From Plasmodium malariae (Eukaryota; Apicomplexa; Aconoidasida; Haemosporida; Plasmodiidae): 64,000 nt of DNA. The translations under genes and the position numbers were made by a program. Location: contig NC_041788.1 in assembly GCF_900090045.1 (NCBI RefSeq), positions 1,240,001 to 1,304,000 of the forward strand, read 5' to 3'. The notes beneath the pieces were generated by a model. That model had not been told where the DNA came from, made no database searches, and saw nothing but the letters and a program-made list of their open reading frames with translations. Shown in pieces: positions 43,076-53,290 of this stretch (the stretch's first letter is position 1; the number at the start of each line of letters is the position of its first letter).

Positions 43076-45409
43076 TTACTTACGTTTTTCATTATTTTGC
43101 GGCTTCATTTCTCCAGATTCAAAACATTTTGACAGAATATCTTTCAGCTTAATATCTATTTTATTAATATTATTTATGTTTTCACTGCATACAATACAAT
43201 TTTTGAAATAATTATACTTTTCAATCTTTAGAGGCTCAGATGCATATATTCCAGTTTTGCTTCCCCTTCTTTTACTTTCCATATCTCTTTCGTCTCCTCT
43301 ATTTAGGACAGATTTCACTTCGCATAATTCATCATAAAATTTTTTATTAAGAATAAAATACTTATCAACGTTTATTATAAAATTAGACAGCTGCTCTTCT
43401 ATTTGTAAATTTATCGTTCTACTCACATTTTTTAAATGAATTCGAGATGATAATATCCAATGATCACTTAGTTCTTTATTCTTTTTTTGTGTTAATATAT
43501 CTACACCATAATTATGTACCTGTTTAAATTTCATTAAAATGCCATTTTTATTAATTAATTTAGGAAAGTTATCTAAAGTATAGTTATTTATTGATTTCTT
43601 CAAAATGGTTATTTTTTCTTTTACTACTTCTTTCGGGTTGTATAAATAAATTAAATCATCAATATCTTCGCTATTTATGAAAATAGATTCTACTACGAAA
43701 ATATTATCTGTTAAACCGAAACAATAATTTAAACCACTAACTAAAGTGTTTTTCCTATCAACGACACTGTAAGTTTTTTGTAGCTTATATGTGATATTTT
43801 TATAAAAATATAAATCCTTCATTTTTCCGTGACCATTTAAGCTTACAAGTTTTTCGTATAAATTTCTGTTCTCATGTACATCTATATTAAAACTGCCAAT
43901 AACGAACGTGGAGCTGTTTCTAAAAATCATAGTTGATATAGGTTTGTCCTTATGACCATGATTTAAGTTATTGTCATTGTCGTAATATCTACCACCATTA
44001 CTTATGCTACTATGGTTGCTACTACAAGCGCTATTACCATTGATGCTATAATTGATTGCTCCATTTCTGTCAGAATCGATATCATTTTTTGCAACGTAAT
44101 GTCTATTCCTTTTCCTTGCACATTCTTCCCCTTCCTTATTTATTTTTGTTATCATTTCATTTACCTGCGTTTCCTCGTGAAACACACTTTCATTTTCATT
44201 GTCCACCTTTTCATCACTCCTCTTTAGACTCTTCCTGTTTTTATAAAATAGCTGAAATAAATATATTTTCCAAAATGTTTTCTTTATTAATACAATTAAA
44301 TCATCTAAATTACTCATTTTATTTTGTAAACTATATAAATCGAATTCGCATAGGAAGAAATATAAATTATATTTTTCTTTATAAATTAATTTTACTACTT
44401 TGATAACTTTCCTTTTAAATAAGATATCTGATGATAAAAACATGTAATCATAATAGGATAGATGAAATAATTTCTTAGTCCAACAAATATATAGCCCCCC
44501 ATTACCATAAAAATAATTTTGGAACGTGTACAAAATTTCATTTAAAAAGTTATATGATGAAGGTACATTATCAAGTAATATAGTATGTGTACATTTCAAT
44601 TTATCATACAATATTTTCTGATATTTTCCATAAACTGATCTCAAAAATATTAAATCAAACTGCGAACATAAATGCGCAATTTGTTTACATCTATTTTCAT
44701 TATTCCTGCAAGTCTCGTAAATACCGTACAGATGAGGGTTATATCTGAAAATGTCGTTGTACAGGTAAGCATTTAACGAAAATATGCGTATGCAGTTATA
44801 GTACATATTTTTTGTATCTTCATATCTTTGTTCATTACTGGTATTACTGATGCTATTGCTATGGCTACTACTATTACTACTACTCTTTTTAGTAGTACTG
44901 TACCTGCTATTTTTTTTACTCCTATTTTTAGATAGAATAACAGAACTATCGTTAATGCTTTGCTCACTTGAATTATTGTAACTTTCATTTTTGCTGCTAT
45001 TGCTTAAGCTATTAGTTGAATTATAATCCTCTTTATTCCTGTAATCTTCATTAATAGATAATTTATCGCTTAAAGACAAATAGTCTATTTCATCGTAAGA
45101 ACTACTACAATAGTCGGATCTGTTTAAATTGGATGAATTACTTGAAGAAGTATATTTTTTTGAAGAAAAAGAAGATATAGAGTACCCTGAATTTTTACTT
45201 TTTACAAAAGATTCATCTGATTTTATTCTCCCTCTTCCTGCACCTCTTTCATATAAATTTTTACAATCATTATTAATGTCTTTTAGCATATATTCTAAAT
45301 CTTTGTACTTCCAACACTCCAATGTAAAATCCTTTGATAAATTACCTTCTTCTTCATCGTTGTCACAAACACAATTCATCTTAGAGGATAACTCCTCAAC
45401 TTTTTTCAT
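43076..45409 (-). CDS. Degenerate endonuclease/exonuclease/phosphatase (EEP, nSMase-like) protein
   Basis: About 777 aa from the Met at 45409 (MKKVEELSS); an in-frame Met at 45481 adds a Tyr/Ile-rich stretch and is less likely. A Ser/Asn-rich N-terminus is followed by an EEP-like fold. Visible are SQFDLIFLRSVYGKYQ, aligning with the metal-binding DIVCLQEV segment of sphingomyelinase-type EEPs; then YGNGGLYICWTKK; then VIGSFNIDVH (about residue 503), like G-D-F-N; and LSDHWILSSRIHL (about 647), the terminal SDH motif. In the first motif Gln-Glu has become Arg-Ser, so the usual metal-ligating Glu is missing. The protein may be a pseudoenzyme. The stop codon overlaps a strong donor (AAAC|GTAAGTAAAC), so another exon is possible. 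Confidence 0.65.
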   Translation of the reverse strand: MKKVEELSSKMNCVCDNDEEEGNLSKDFTLECWKYKDLEYMLKDINNDCKNLYERGAGRGRIKSDESFVKSKNSGYSISSFSSKKYTSSSNSSNLNRSDYCSSSYDEIDYLSLSDKLSINEDYRNKEDYNSTNSLSNSSKNESYNNSSEQSINDSSVILSKNRSKKNSRYSTTKKSSSNSSSHSNSISNTSNEQRYEDTKNMYYNCIRIFSLNAYLYNDIFRYNPHLYGIYETCRNNENRCKQIAHLCSQFDLIFLRSVYGKYQKILYDKLKCTHTILLDNVPSSYNFLNEILYTFQNYFYGNGGLYICWTKKLFHLSYYDYMFLSSDILFKRKVIKVVKLIYKEKYNLYFFLCEFDLYSLQNKMSNLDDLIVLIKKTFWKIYLFQLFYKNRKSLKRSDEKVDNENESVFHEETQVNEMITKINKEGEECARKRNRHYVAKNDIDSDRNGAINYSINGNSACSSNHSSISNGGRYYDNDNNLNHGHKDKPISTMIFRNSSTFVIGSFNIDVHENRNLYEKLVSLNGHGKMKDLYFYKNITYKLQKTYSVVDRKNTLVSGLNYCFGLTDNIFVVESIFINSEDIDDLIYLYNPKEVVKEKITILKKSINNYTLDNFPKLINKNGILMKFKQVHNYGVDILTQKKNKELSDHWILSSRIHLKNVSRTINLQIEEQLSNFIINVDKYFILNKKFYDELCEVKSVLNRGDERDMESKRRGSKTGIYASEPLKIEKYNYFKNCIVCSENINNINKIDIKLKDILSKCFESGEMKPQNNEKRK

Positions 45410-45472
45410 TTGGATACATACATACAGTGTATATATTAAGTAATTTTGTACTTTGCTTATTCTTTTATTCTG

Positions 45473-45505
<33 letters not shown>

Positions 45506-46521
45506 GTTTTTCTTTTTGATCATAAATTGTTACTAAATAGTGTAAGAATTGTCTCGTCCGTTCTACGAATAATAAATATTCATATCAAAGATATTTAATT
45601 ACACATAATTATATATTCAATATTATAGGGTGGAAAAAAAAAAAGAGCTAAATATTTACTTATAGCTATACCTATGCATGAACAGTATATAACTTTAAGC
45701 TGACATTAATAAACTTATATCTCTACGACAAGAAGTGCGATGAATACTATTCTTATAATATAATAATACTCACATTGTGTAAGTAAAGACCGTTGCTAAA
45801 TAAAAAAAAAATAATTTAAATAAAACAATTTCAGAGAATGAAAACCCAATATATAAAATGATTTGCATGCAAAAATTATCCAAAATTGTAATTAATATTT
45901 TTTCATATACATATATATATACACACATATCTACAAATACTTCGCAGATATTTTTTATTCAAATAATAAAAAAAAAACTTCAGTGTCTTGGTTGTCATAC
46001 AGCCATTAAGTTGCACAAAATTTGTTTTTTTTTTTTAAATGTCTTATTTTTTATTTATTTGTAACTAGTAAGTAACGTTTTTAAAATTTCAGCATAAAAG
46101 AATTTAGCACTTATTAAATAAGATACATTCAATTAAAAAAAAAAAAAAATCATATAATAAAATAAAACAAAATAAATATTCTAGCCTTTTAAACAAATAA
46201 AACGCAGACTTCTTCTCACATAATAAATATATGTGTATATATGCATATAATGACCCTTTGTTAGAGGTTTAATTTTTTTTTTCAAATTGACCCTTATAAT
46301 TTTATCTCCTTTTTTCCCTATATCACTACTTATTTATCTGCTCTAACCTCCACATTTATAATTAATTACACATTCATATTTCGTTTTAAAAACATTTTAT
46401 TGTACATATTTTTTTTATTTCTTTTTCTTCTTCTTTTTTTTTTTTTTTTTTTCCTTTTTATTGGTAATTTAACATTTTTTTCTGGAAACACTCATTGAAG
46501 AGTATTGATTCAGATCTTCAT
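45410..46521. other. Intergenic, no gene seen
   Basis: A/T-rich DNA between the EEP gene start and the 3' end of the inner membrane peptidase gene, both on the minus strand. It contains a poly-T run at about 46436-46452 and short TA repeats. No coding sequence was recognised. Confidence 0.6.
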
Positions 46522-47517
46522 CTAATTGGACAAATACAAAAATCGATTTTTCTCTATTATATAATTTTTTTTATTGTTAATATAACAAAATTTCTTAAAA
46601 GGATCTAACAAGAAAAAAACCTTACCAATTATCAAATTTACATGTACACAGCCATAATTTCTACTATCAAAGGAATCCATTTTATTGTCCCCTTCCACCC
46701 ATATATTATCTTTAGGGATTTCAAGAAAATACTTGAAATTATCAACAAATAATTTATCGCTTTCGATTGCTATAATTCGTTTGCACACTCTTTTTTTATT
46801 ATTTACAGGTGATATTAATAACACAACATCACCTCTCTTATAAATATTTTTACGTGCTTCTATATTTCTTTTATGATTTTCTATTTTCCTATGAATTCTA
46901 TTATTAATATTGATAAAATACGTATGATCAACATTTAAATTAATAATACTATGGCATTTATGCAGAATGTTTATACAACTACATGAGTACATATTGCGCA
47001 ATTCATGAAAAAATCTTAAAGCATAATCACAAATATAAAATAAAATCACTCCATCCTTATTTATTAATGGGTACATACTAGAACCACTGGTGAGAGTCAT
47101 ATCAACAAAATAATTATTTATTCCATATATAAGCAAAGAACATAATAATAATTTTTTAGTAAAATTAAGAGGAGAATTAATTCTAACGAGGTTAAAAATA
47201 CTCTTTCTTTTTTTCTTAAAATTTGTTCTACTATTACTTTTCCATCTTTTCTTTCGTGCGCATTTTTTCAATAAATATGCTCTAATTTCCAAATGCAATG
47301 GGGTACTAATTCTGCCACTAGTGCTTCTACCGCTGCTACTGATTAATATTTTATTTTTTCTGTATGTCTTATAGTTACTATTTTGGAGCATACATCTTAT
47401 CCTAATGTTCTCATTGGAGCTTAGTGAATTGGAGTTAACTTTATTCGAGTACAATAATTTTCTTTGTAAAAATTTTAAGGAATATATACTTTTAACAAAA
47501 TAACTACGCGTATTCAT
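46522..47517 (-). CDS. Mitochondrial inner membrane peptidase (IMP1-like, signal peptidase I family)
   Basis: 331 aa, one exon. This S26-family protease removes sorting peptides of proteins delivered to the mitochondrial intermembrane space. A basic, Ser/Arg/Lys-rich leader of about 110 residues fits mitochondrial import. One membrane segment (LLLCSLLIYGINNYFV) precedes GSSMYPLIN, where Ser147 is the predicted nucleophile. RGDVVLLISP and VCKRIIAIESDK supply the general-base Lys246. NIWVEGDN and DSRNYGCV complete the conserved boxes. The Ser-Lys spacing is about 99 residues, longer than in yeast Imp1, because of a basic insert with NNRIHRKIENHKRN. Ser/Lys chemistry is typical of both IMP and bacterial SPase I; I favour IMP from the CKR and WVEGDN context. 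Confidence 0.85.
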   Translation of the reverse strand: MNTRSYFVKSIYSLKFLQRKLLYSNKVNSNSLSSNENIRIRCMLQNSNYKTYRKNKILISSSGRSTSGRISTPLHLEIRAYLLKKCARKKRWKSNSRTNFKKKRKSIFNLVRINSPLNFTKKLLLCSLLIYGINNYFVDMTLTSGSSMYPLINKDGVILFYICDYALRFFHELRNMYSCSCINILHKCHSIINLNVDHTYFININNRIHRKIENHKRNIEARKNIYKRGDVVLLISPVNNKKRVCKRIIAIESDKLFVDNFKYFLEIPKDNIWVEGDNKMDSFDSRNYGCVHVNLIIGKVFFLLDPFKKFCYINNKKNYIIEKNRFLYLSN

Positions 47518-48468
47518 ATTATTGCCATTCTAAAGGAATTTATCACTATGTATACATTTAAGTATACAAGCATAAATATTAGAATGCTCACATGCAAATA
47601 AACAAGTACACATATAAGCACCCATTATTTTTTCTTTCATGCAACATTTTCCATTTTATACTTTTTTGTTCGTGAAAAAGATAAATAAATAAACTACAAC
47701 TCTCAATTTTCTTGAAGTGATTATTCTTAATTGTTTAACATAAATATTTCAAAATTTAATTAAAAAAAAAAATCTGGGTTGAAGAATATAAACATATCAA
47801 AGTAAAAGTCATTATTCCTTGTAACACATTTATTAATTTTCAAATAGTCACTTTAAAATATTAAATTCATGAATAGTCATAATAAAAAAACAAAATAGAT
47901 ATAACGGAAAAAAAAAAAAAAAAAAAAAAAAAATAAAAATAATAATACTATATATATCAGCTTCTTTTCCGAAAAAAAAATAAGCATAACTTTTTTCCTT
48001 ATCGTTGATTATTCTTTTTTTTTTTTTACATATTCTTACAGACGAATACATAATTTACTTGACTAACTTAAAATGACGTTTATTTTCTCTCTTTTTTATG
48101 CAATATAAATTATGTTTTATGTATTAAATATTTCCTTATTCTTTTTCTCCAACACTGAAGTTATATTACAAATATGTATATATATATATATGTATATATA
48201 TTATTGTTTATATATTTTTTTAAAAAATATAATAATTAACTTAAAACTGATAATTTCATCAGTTTTAGCATTTTAAGATTTTACATTTTCGTTCAGTAAG
48301 TTTAAAAAAAAAAATTTTTTTTTTAAATGTTTAATACTACTAATTTTTTTGTAACAATTTTTTTTTTTTTGGCATTTTTTTGGGTATACTACTCATGAAT
48401 GTTCTGTTGTTTGAAACATTTAAGGATAAAAACTTTTAACAAATGAAGAAAACGTTTTTTTTCTCATT
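47518..48468. other. Divergent intergenic region, no gene seen
   Basis: Lies between the starts of the IMP-like gene (-) and the SNARE gene (+). Rich in poly-A and poly-T, notably 47907-47936. No coding sequence or clear motif was recognised. Confidence 0.6.
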
Positions 48469-49144
48469 ATGGATATGAGTCCAAAAAAATCTGCTTATTC
48501 CAAAAGAAATGTTAATATAAGAATGCATAAAATACACAAACACGTGTCCAGATGAACATACATATATTTAAATTAAAACATTATATACACGAATAAGAGT
48601 TATACACACATATATATATTTTACGATAAATATGTACATTTGTAAAGAATCATTAAATCTTTTTTGTATCTTTTTTGTATTAACTCATTTTGAGCACCTT
48701 TTTACATAAATGAGAGAGCTTATAATGAAACTTTTAAAAAGATGAATAATAATACCTATTCGTTATAAATAAGCATATAGGCATATACAATTTTGCCTAT
48801 TTATTAATGTATATTTACTTACAAAGTTTCATGTGCTTTCCTTTTTCTGTTCCATAGAAAATAAGCGAAATTGAAAAAAAGTGTGAGGAGAGTTTAAATG
48901 AAATACTAAGGTCAGCAAATGAAGTAACCGAAATTTCGAAAAAAGCAGAAGAAGAATTAGAACAGCAGACAGGTAATAATTTTGTTATGACATCTATGCC
49001 ATATACACAATTAAAATAAAATTATCATGTTTGTCCATGTTGATTTTATTAACAATAAACAAGAACAAAATTACACAAAAAATAATAATAATAAATATGC
49101 GAGCAAATATAATGAAAAAAGAGAAAAAATTCTACACATAGAGG

Positions 49145-49176
<32 letters not shown>

Positions 49177-50267
49177 TATGTATATATTTAACAAAATATA
49201 ACATGAATATTTCAAAAATGCATTTGTATTTTAAAATCGTTGTGCACAGAACAAATAAAACATATAAATAAGGAAGCTGATAATATTCAAGAAAATTTAA
49301 ATAAAAGTCAATATCACTTAGAAGGTATAAAATATTGGTGGAAAAATATAAACTCCTTCTTAGGATTCGAAACATTTAATAATATTGAAAATAAAAAAAC
49401 AAATAATCAGTTAAACGATGATACGAAAAAAAGAATAAATCATAATATTAAGAACACTTATGAAAAAAATTGCAGCCAAAATTATAAAAGTTCGTTGAAT
49501 ATTGAGGGCTCAACGCAAAGTAAGCAATGATAGGCACACTTATACAATCGTTGTATTGTTTACTATTACACATAAATGCATAAATATATATGCATATATA
49601 AATATATATTCACGTAAGTACATAAAAGCAAATCATTATTTAGTATCAATACATTATTTTTTTAAAGGAAAAGGAACATTCGATGAAAATTACGAAAGAG
49701 ATTTAAGCACTTTGTCATCTATGGTACGAATTGTGCATACGTTCAACATGTACACATATGCACCAGTTCGTGTTTTTATTTTTTTCCATATTTTTTGTTA
49801 TTTATTACGCTTTTCTCATATATATTATAACACATGTTTTCTCCTTTTATTAAACTAATATTATATGTAGCTCGACGAATTGCATACTAGAGCGTTGATT
49901 ATGGGAAATACAATAAGTAGTCAGAACAAAATGGTAAGCAAAAAATGTGTATATATGTATTATGGTACCTCTGTACATGTGCGTATGTGTATATATGTTT
50001 TTATGAACGTATATTGCTTATAAATTTTCGTTAACTAAGCAGTACCATAATTATTTAAAGTACTTTTCATTCTGATTTACCATAATTTTGCGAACATTAT
50101 ATAGTTTTTCATCTATATTAGAAATTCGCTTTTCTTTTCATTCCATTTATTTTATTTTTCTGTTTTGTTAAAAATTACAGCTAAGTGATGTTAATGAAAA
50201 AATGGAAATTAACATAGAAAAAATTAGAGATCAACAGAAGATGATGAAGGATATAATGAAAAAATAA
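48469..50267 (+). CDS. SNAP-25/SNAP-29-like Qbc-SNARE, 6 exons
   Basis: SNARE proteins drive membrane fusion; Qbc types supply two helices of the four-helix bundle. My exon model is 48469-48510, 48858-48972, 49250-49519, 49668-49723, 49871-49933 and 50181-50267, with all phases consistent (210 aa). Exon 1 is short and least certain. The N-terminal helix (EIEKKCEESLNEILRSANEV ... LEQQTEQIKHINKEADNI) follows the Qb heptad pattern of SNAP-25. The C-terminal helix (LDELHTRALIMGNTISSQNK) matches the SNAP-25 Qc motif around 'LRHMALDMGNEIDTQN', with the zero-layer Gln in SSQNK. The linker lacks the palmitoylated Cys cluster of SNAP-25, so SNAP-29 is the closer analogue. There is no transmembrane segment. 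Confidence 0.78.
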
Positions 50268-51533
50268 ATCTTTACATACATACGTATTCTTAAATGATAA
50301 AAATAGGGAGATATATAAAGCTACATTACCGAACATAATTATATATGTGTAATTTCCTTTTTAAAAAATCTTTGTCAGATATCTGTTTTAAATTTTTATG
50401 TAGTTATCCTTTAAATTTATTTGCAAAAATAAAAAAAATAAAAAAAAAGTACAACTTTTTAAAAATGATATATATATACACATACATTTTTACATATACA
50501 CGTATGAATTTATATGCATTTTTTTTTTTTTTTTTTTTTTTTTTGGTATAAACATTTTTGCATTTCTGAAATATTTTTTATAATTTTTTTTTATATTTTA
50601 TTATAAAAAAAATGTAAGTGTTGAGTTCTAATTGTGTGCAGTTATTTTTATTTGAAAAAATATTGTAAAATTAAAAAGTTGAAAAAGAAAATTTTTTGTA
50701 ATTTCTACTTCATATTGAAAACTTAACAGCTATAGTTTATTTCAATTATTTTTTTGATTCATAAAAAAAAAAAAAATTATATATATATGTATATACTATA
50801 TTGCATATATCATATATATAATGTATGATATACATTATATAGTATACGCAGATTTGTACAAAAGTAAGAAAAAGTAAATAAATTAAATTAGAAAAATTTT
50901 GTAGTAAGCAAACTGTGAAAGCTAAAAATTGTTATATGTACATATATACATATGTTCATTTGTGTATTTACGCATATATGTATAGAAATTATATAAATGT
51001 ATATATATAATATTTAGTATAAACACTTAAGTATTTATGTATATATATATATATATATGATGTATGAGTTATTAGCAGGACACTTTTTAAATGACATTAT
51101 ATAATTTTGCATATTAAATTTATATTAAAAATACATGTTAACAAGATTCATTAGGTGAATCAGATGATAGGAAAAAAGTGATAATTAAATCATAAGAAAC
51201 AAATTTTATAATGGTGTTAAAAAAAATGAAAAAATATAAATACATCATATTTATTTGTAAATCTTAATATTTACCATTTTTACATAATACGTTGCTTCAT
51301 GATAATATATTATTATTAAATACAACACTATTAATATACAGTAGCACAGATTTGTGTAAATTATAGAAAACAATATTATAATACAAAGTACTAATAAAGG
51401 AAGTTCGTCCATAGAGATTAGAAGTCTTTTTTTTTTTTCTTTTTTTTTTATTTGCATAATCATAGAATATATATATATATATATATATAACATTTGGATT
51501 TATTGCTATATATAACTAAAAAGTTTTATAAAA
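50268..51533. other. Intergenic, no gene seen
   Basis: A/T-rich spacer upstream of Rab11A with a 24-base poly-T near 50520 and many TATATG/CATATA segments (50780-50860, 51040-51060). It likely contains the Rab11A promoter. Confidence 0.6.
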
Positions 51534-53290
51534 ATGTCTATGAAGGAGGATTACTATGATTACCTCTTTAAAAGTAAGTTACATATATAAATATATGTGT
51601 ACCTATGAGTATACGTATTTATGGATATCTGTACACTGATAATCATACATATGAGTATGTGTCCCATTCGCAGACGTATTCGTAGGTGATGGACTAGTTT
51701 TGATATCATATTCATAGTTATTAATAAGTTGATATTATTTTTTGTCTTTCATTTTTTTTTTTCTATCTTGTATTACGTAGTTGTTCTGATAGGAGATTCG
51801 GGAGTAGGGAAATCAAACTTACTTTCCAGGTATGTGTGTACATATATACATGAAGGGGGTTGTATGCTTATTTTTTTGCTATTCTAAGTAGACATATTTG
51901 TATAATTCATTTAAACCTAAAATGAGTATATCACAACCAAAATAAAACGTATTAGAAAATATCTAATTAAACATTAGCATTACTTGCCACTAGAAAAAAT
52001 AAAAAGAATTCATCATATAAAATGTGTGTGCAGATTAGATATCATATATTATTGTATTAGCGAATGCGTGTATATGTGCGTATGTATATACATGTTTATA
52101 TTACTATATAAGATTATTTTGAATTTTATTTAAAAAAGAAGGCAATTCTGTAGAATAGATTAACAATATTTAGATGACATTCATATGTGCACATGCACAT
52201 ATATATATGTAATATTATTCATGATGTCCATTTTCCTTTTCCGGACTCCCTTTCGCCTGTAATTGCAGATTTACAAGGGACGAATTTAATTTAGAAAGTA
52301 AAAGTACAATAGGCGTAGAATTTGCCACTAAAAGTATTCAGTTAAAAAATAATAAAATTATAAAAGCTCAAATTTGGGATACAGCAGGTCAAGAAAGATA
52401 CAGAGCCATCACCTCCGCATATTATCGAGGGGCAGTTGGTGCATTATTAGTTTATGATATTACAAAAAAAAATTCCTTTGAAAATATTGAAAAGTGGTTA
52501 AAAGAATTAAGAGAAAATGCTGATTCCAATATTGTTATTTTATTAGTTGGTAATAAAAGTGACCTAAAACATTTACGTGTAATAAATGATAATGATGCTA
52601 CTCAATTTGCAAAGAAAGAAAAATTAGCTTTTATCGAAACTTCTGCTCTTGAAGCAACTAATGTGGAATTAGCGTTTCACCAGTTATTAAACGGTTAGCA
52701 CGAGAACATGTACACACGTAAATGCGTGGTTGTTGTGTATTATGCATTCATGTATGTACATATGTTTGTTTGTATGTGTGTTTGTTTATATGTATGTTTG
52801 TGCTTATGTATGTTTGTGCTTATGTATGTTTGTGCTTATGTATGTTTGTGCTTATGTATGTTTGTTTATATGTATGTTTGTTTTTATATATGCTTGTACG
52901 CATGATAAATGTACATATATATTTGCCATATATGCTTTATCCCGACTTAACTTCTTAAAGTGCTTTTTAAAATAATTAGAGAAAATTGCACATATATAAA
53001 TATATATACATCTTTGTTTTTTTTTCGCTTCTTAGAAATCTATAATGTCAAACAAAAAAAACAAGGCGCAAAAAATGAAGACAATTTATCGATACACCCT
53101 CGGGGAAAAAAAATAAATGTTTGAAGAAATAAAAAAAAATAAAATAATATACATTTTTAACAAAGCTTCATAGTAATATTTCTAAATAACAAATATTATT
53201 TGAAACTTGTTTTTTTATTTTTTTTTTCATTTCCAGGTTGACGATGATAATGACCAAAGTGAAGCAAAAAAGAAGTCGAAATGTTGTTGA
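51534..53290 (+). CDS. RAB11A: Rab11A small GTPase, 5 exons
   Basis: Exons 51534-51573, 51781-51829, 52269-52693, 53036-53118 and 53237-53290 give 216 aa with all phases consistent. All GTPase boxes are intact: GDSGVGKS (P-loop, 18-25), the switch I TIGVEF, WDTAGQE (66-72), NKSD (125-128) and ETSAL (153-157). The C-terminus SKCC carries the double-Cys prenylation signal. [14 protein letters not shown] and [20 protein letters not shown] are Rab11-subfamily signatures. Rab11A directs recycling and late secretory vesicles. In Plasmodium it is known to act in inner membrane complex formation and cytokinesis. Introns are 207, 439, 342 and 118 bp; the third contains a minisatellite. Confidence 0.96.
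52801..52864. repeat. 16-bp tandem repeat in Rab11A intron 3
   Basis: Four exact copies of TGCTTATGTATGTTTG run from 52801 to 52864, flanked by variant units (TTTATATGTATGTTTG). All forward frames remain open across it, producing spurious Cys/Val/Tyr-rich ORFs. Confidence 0.92.
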
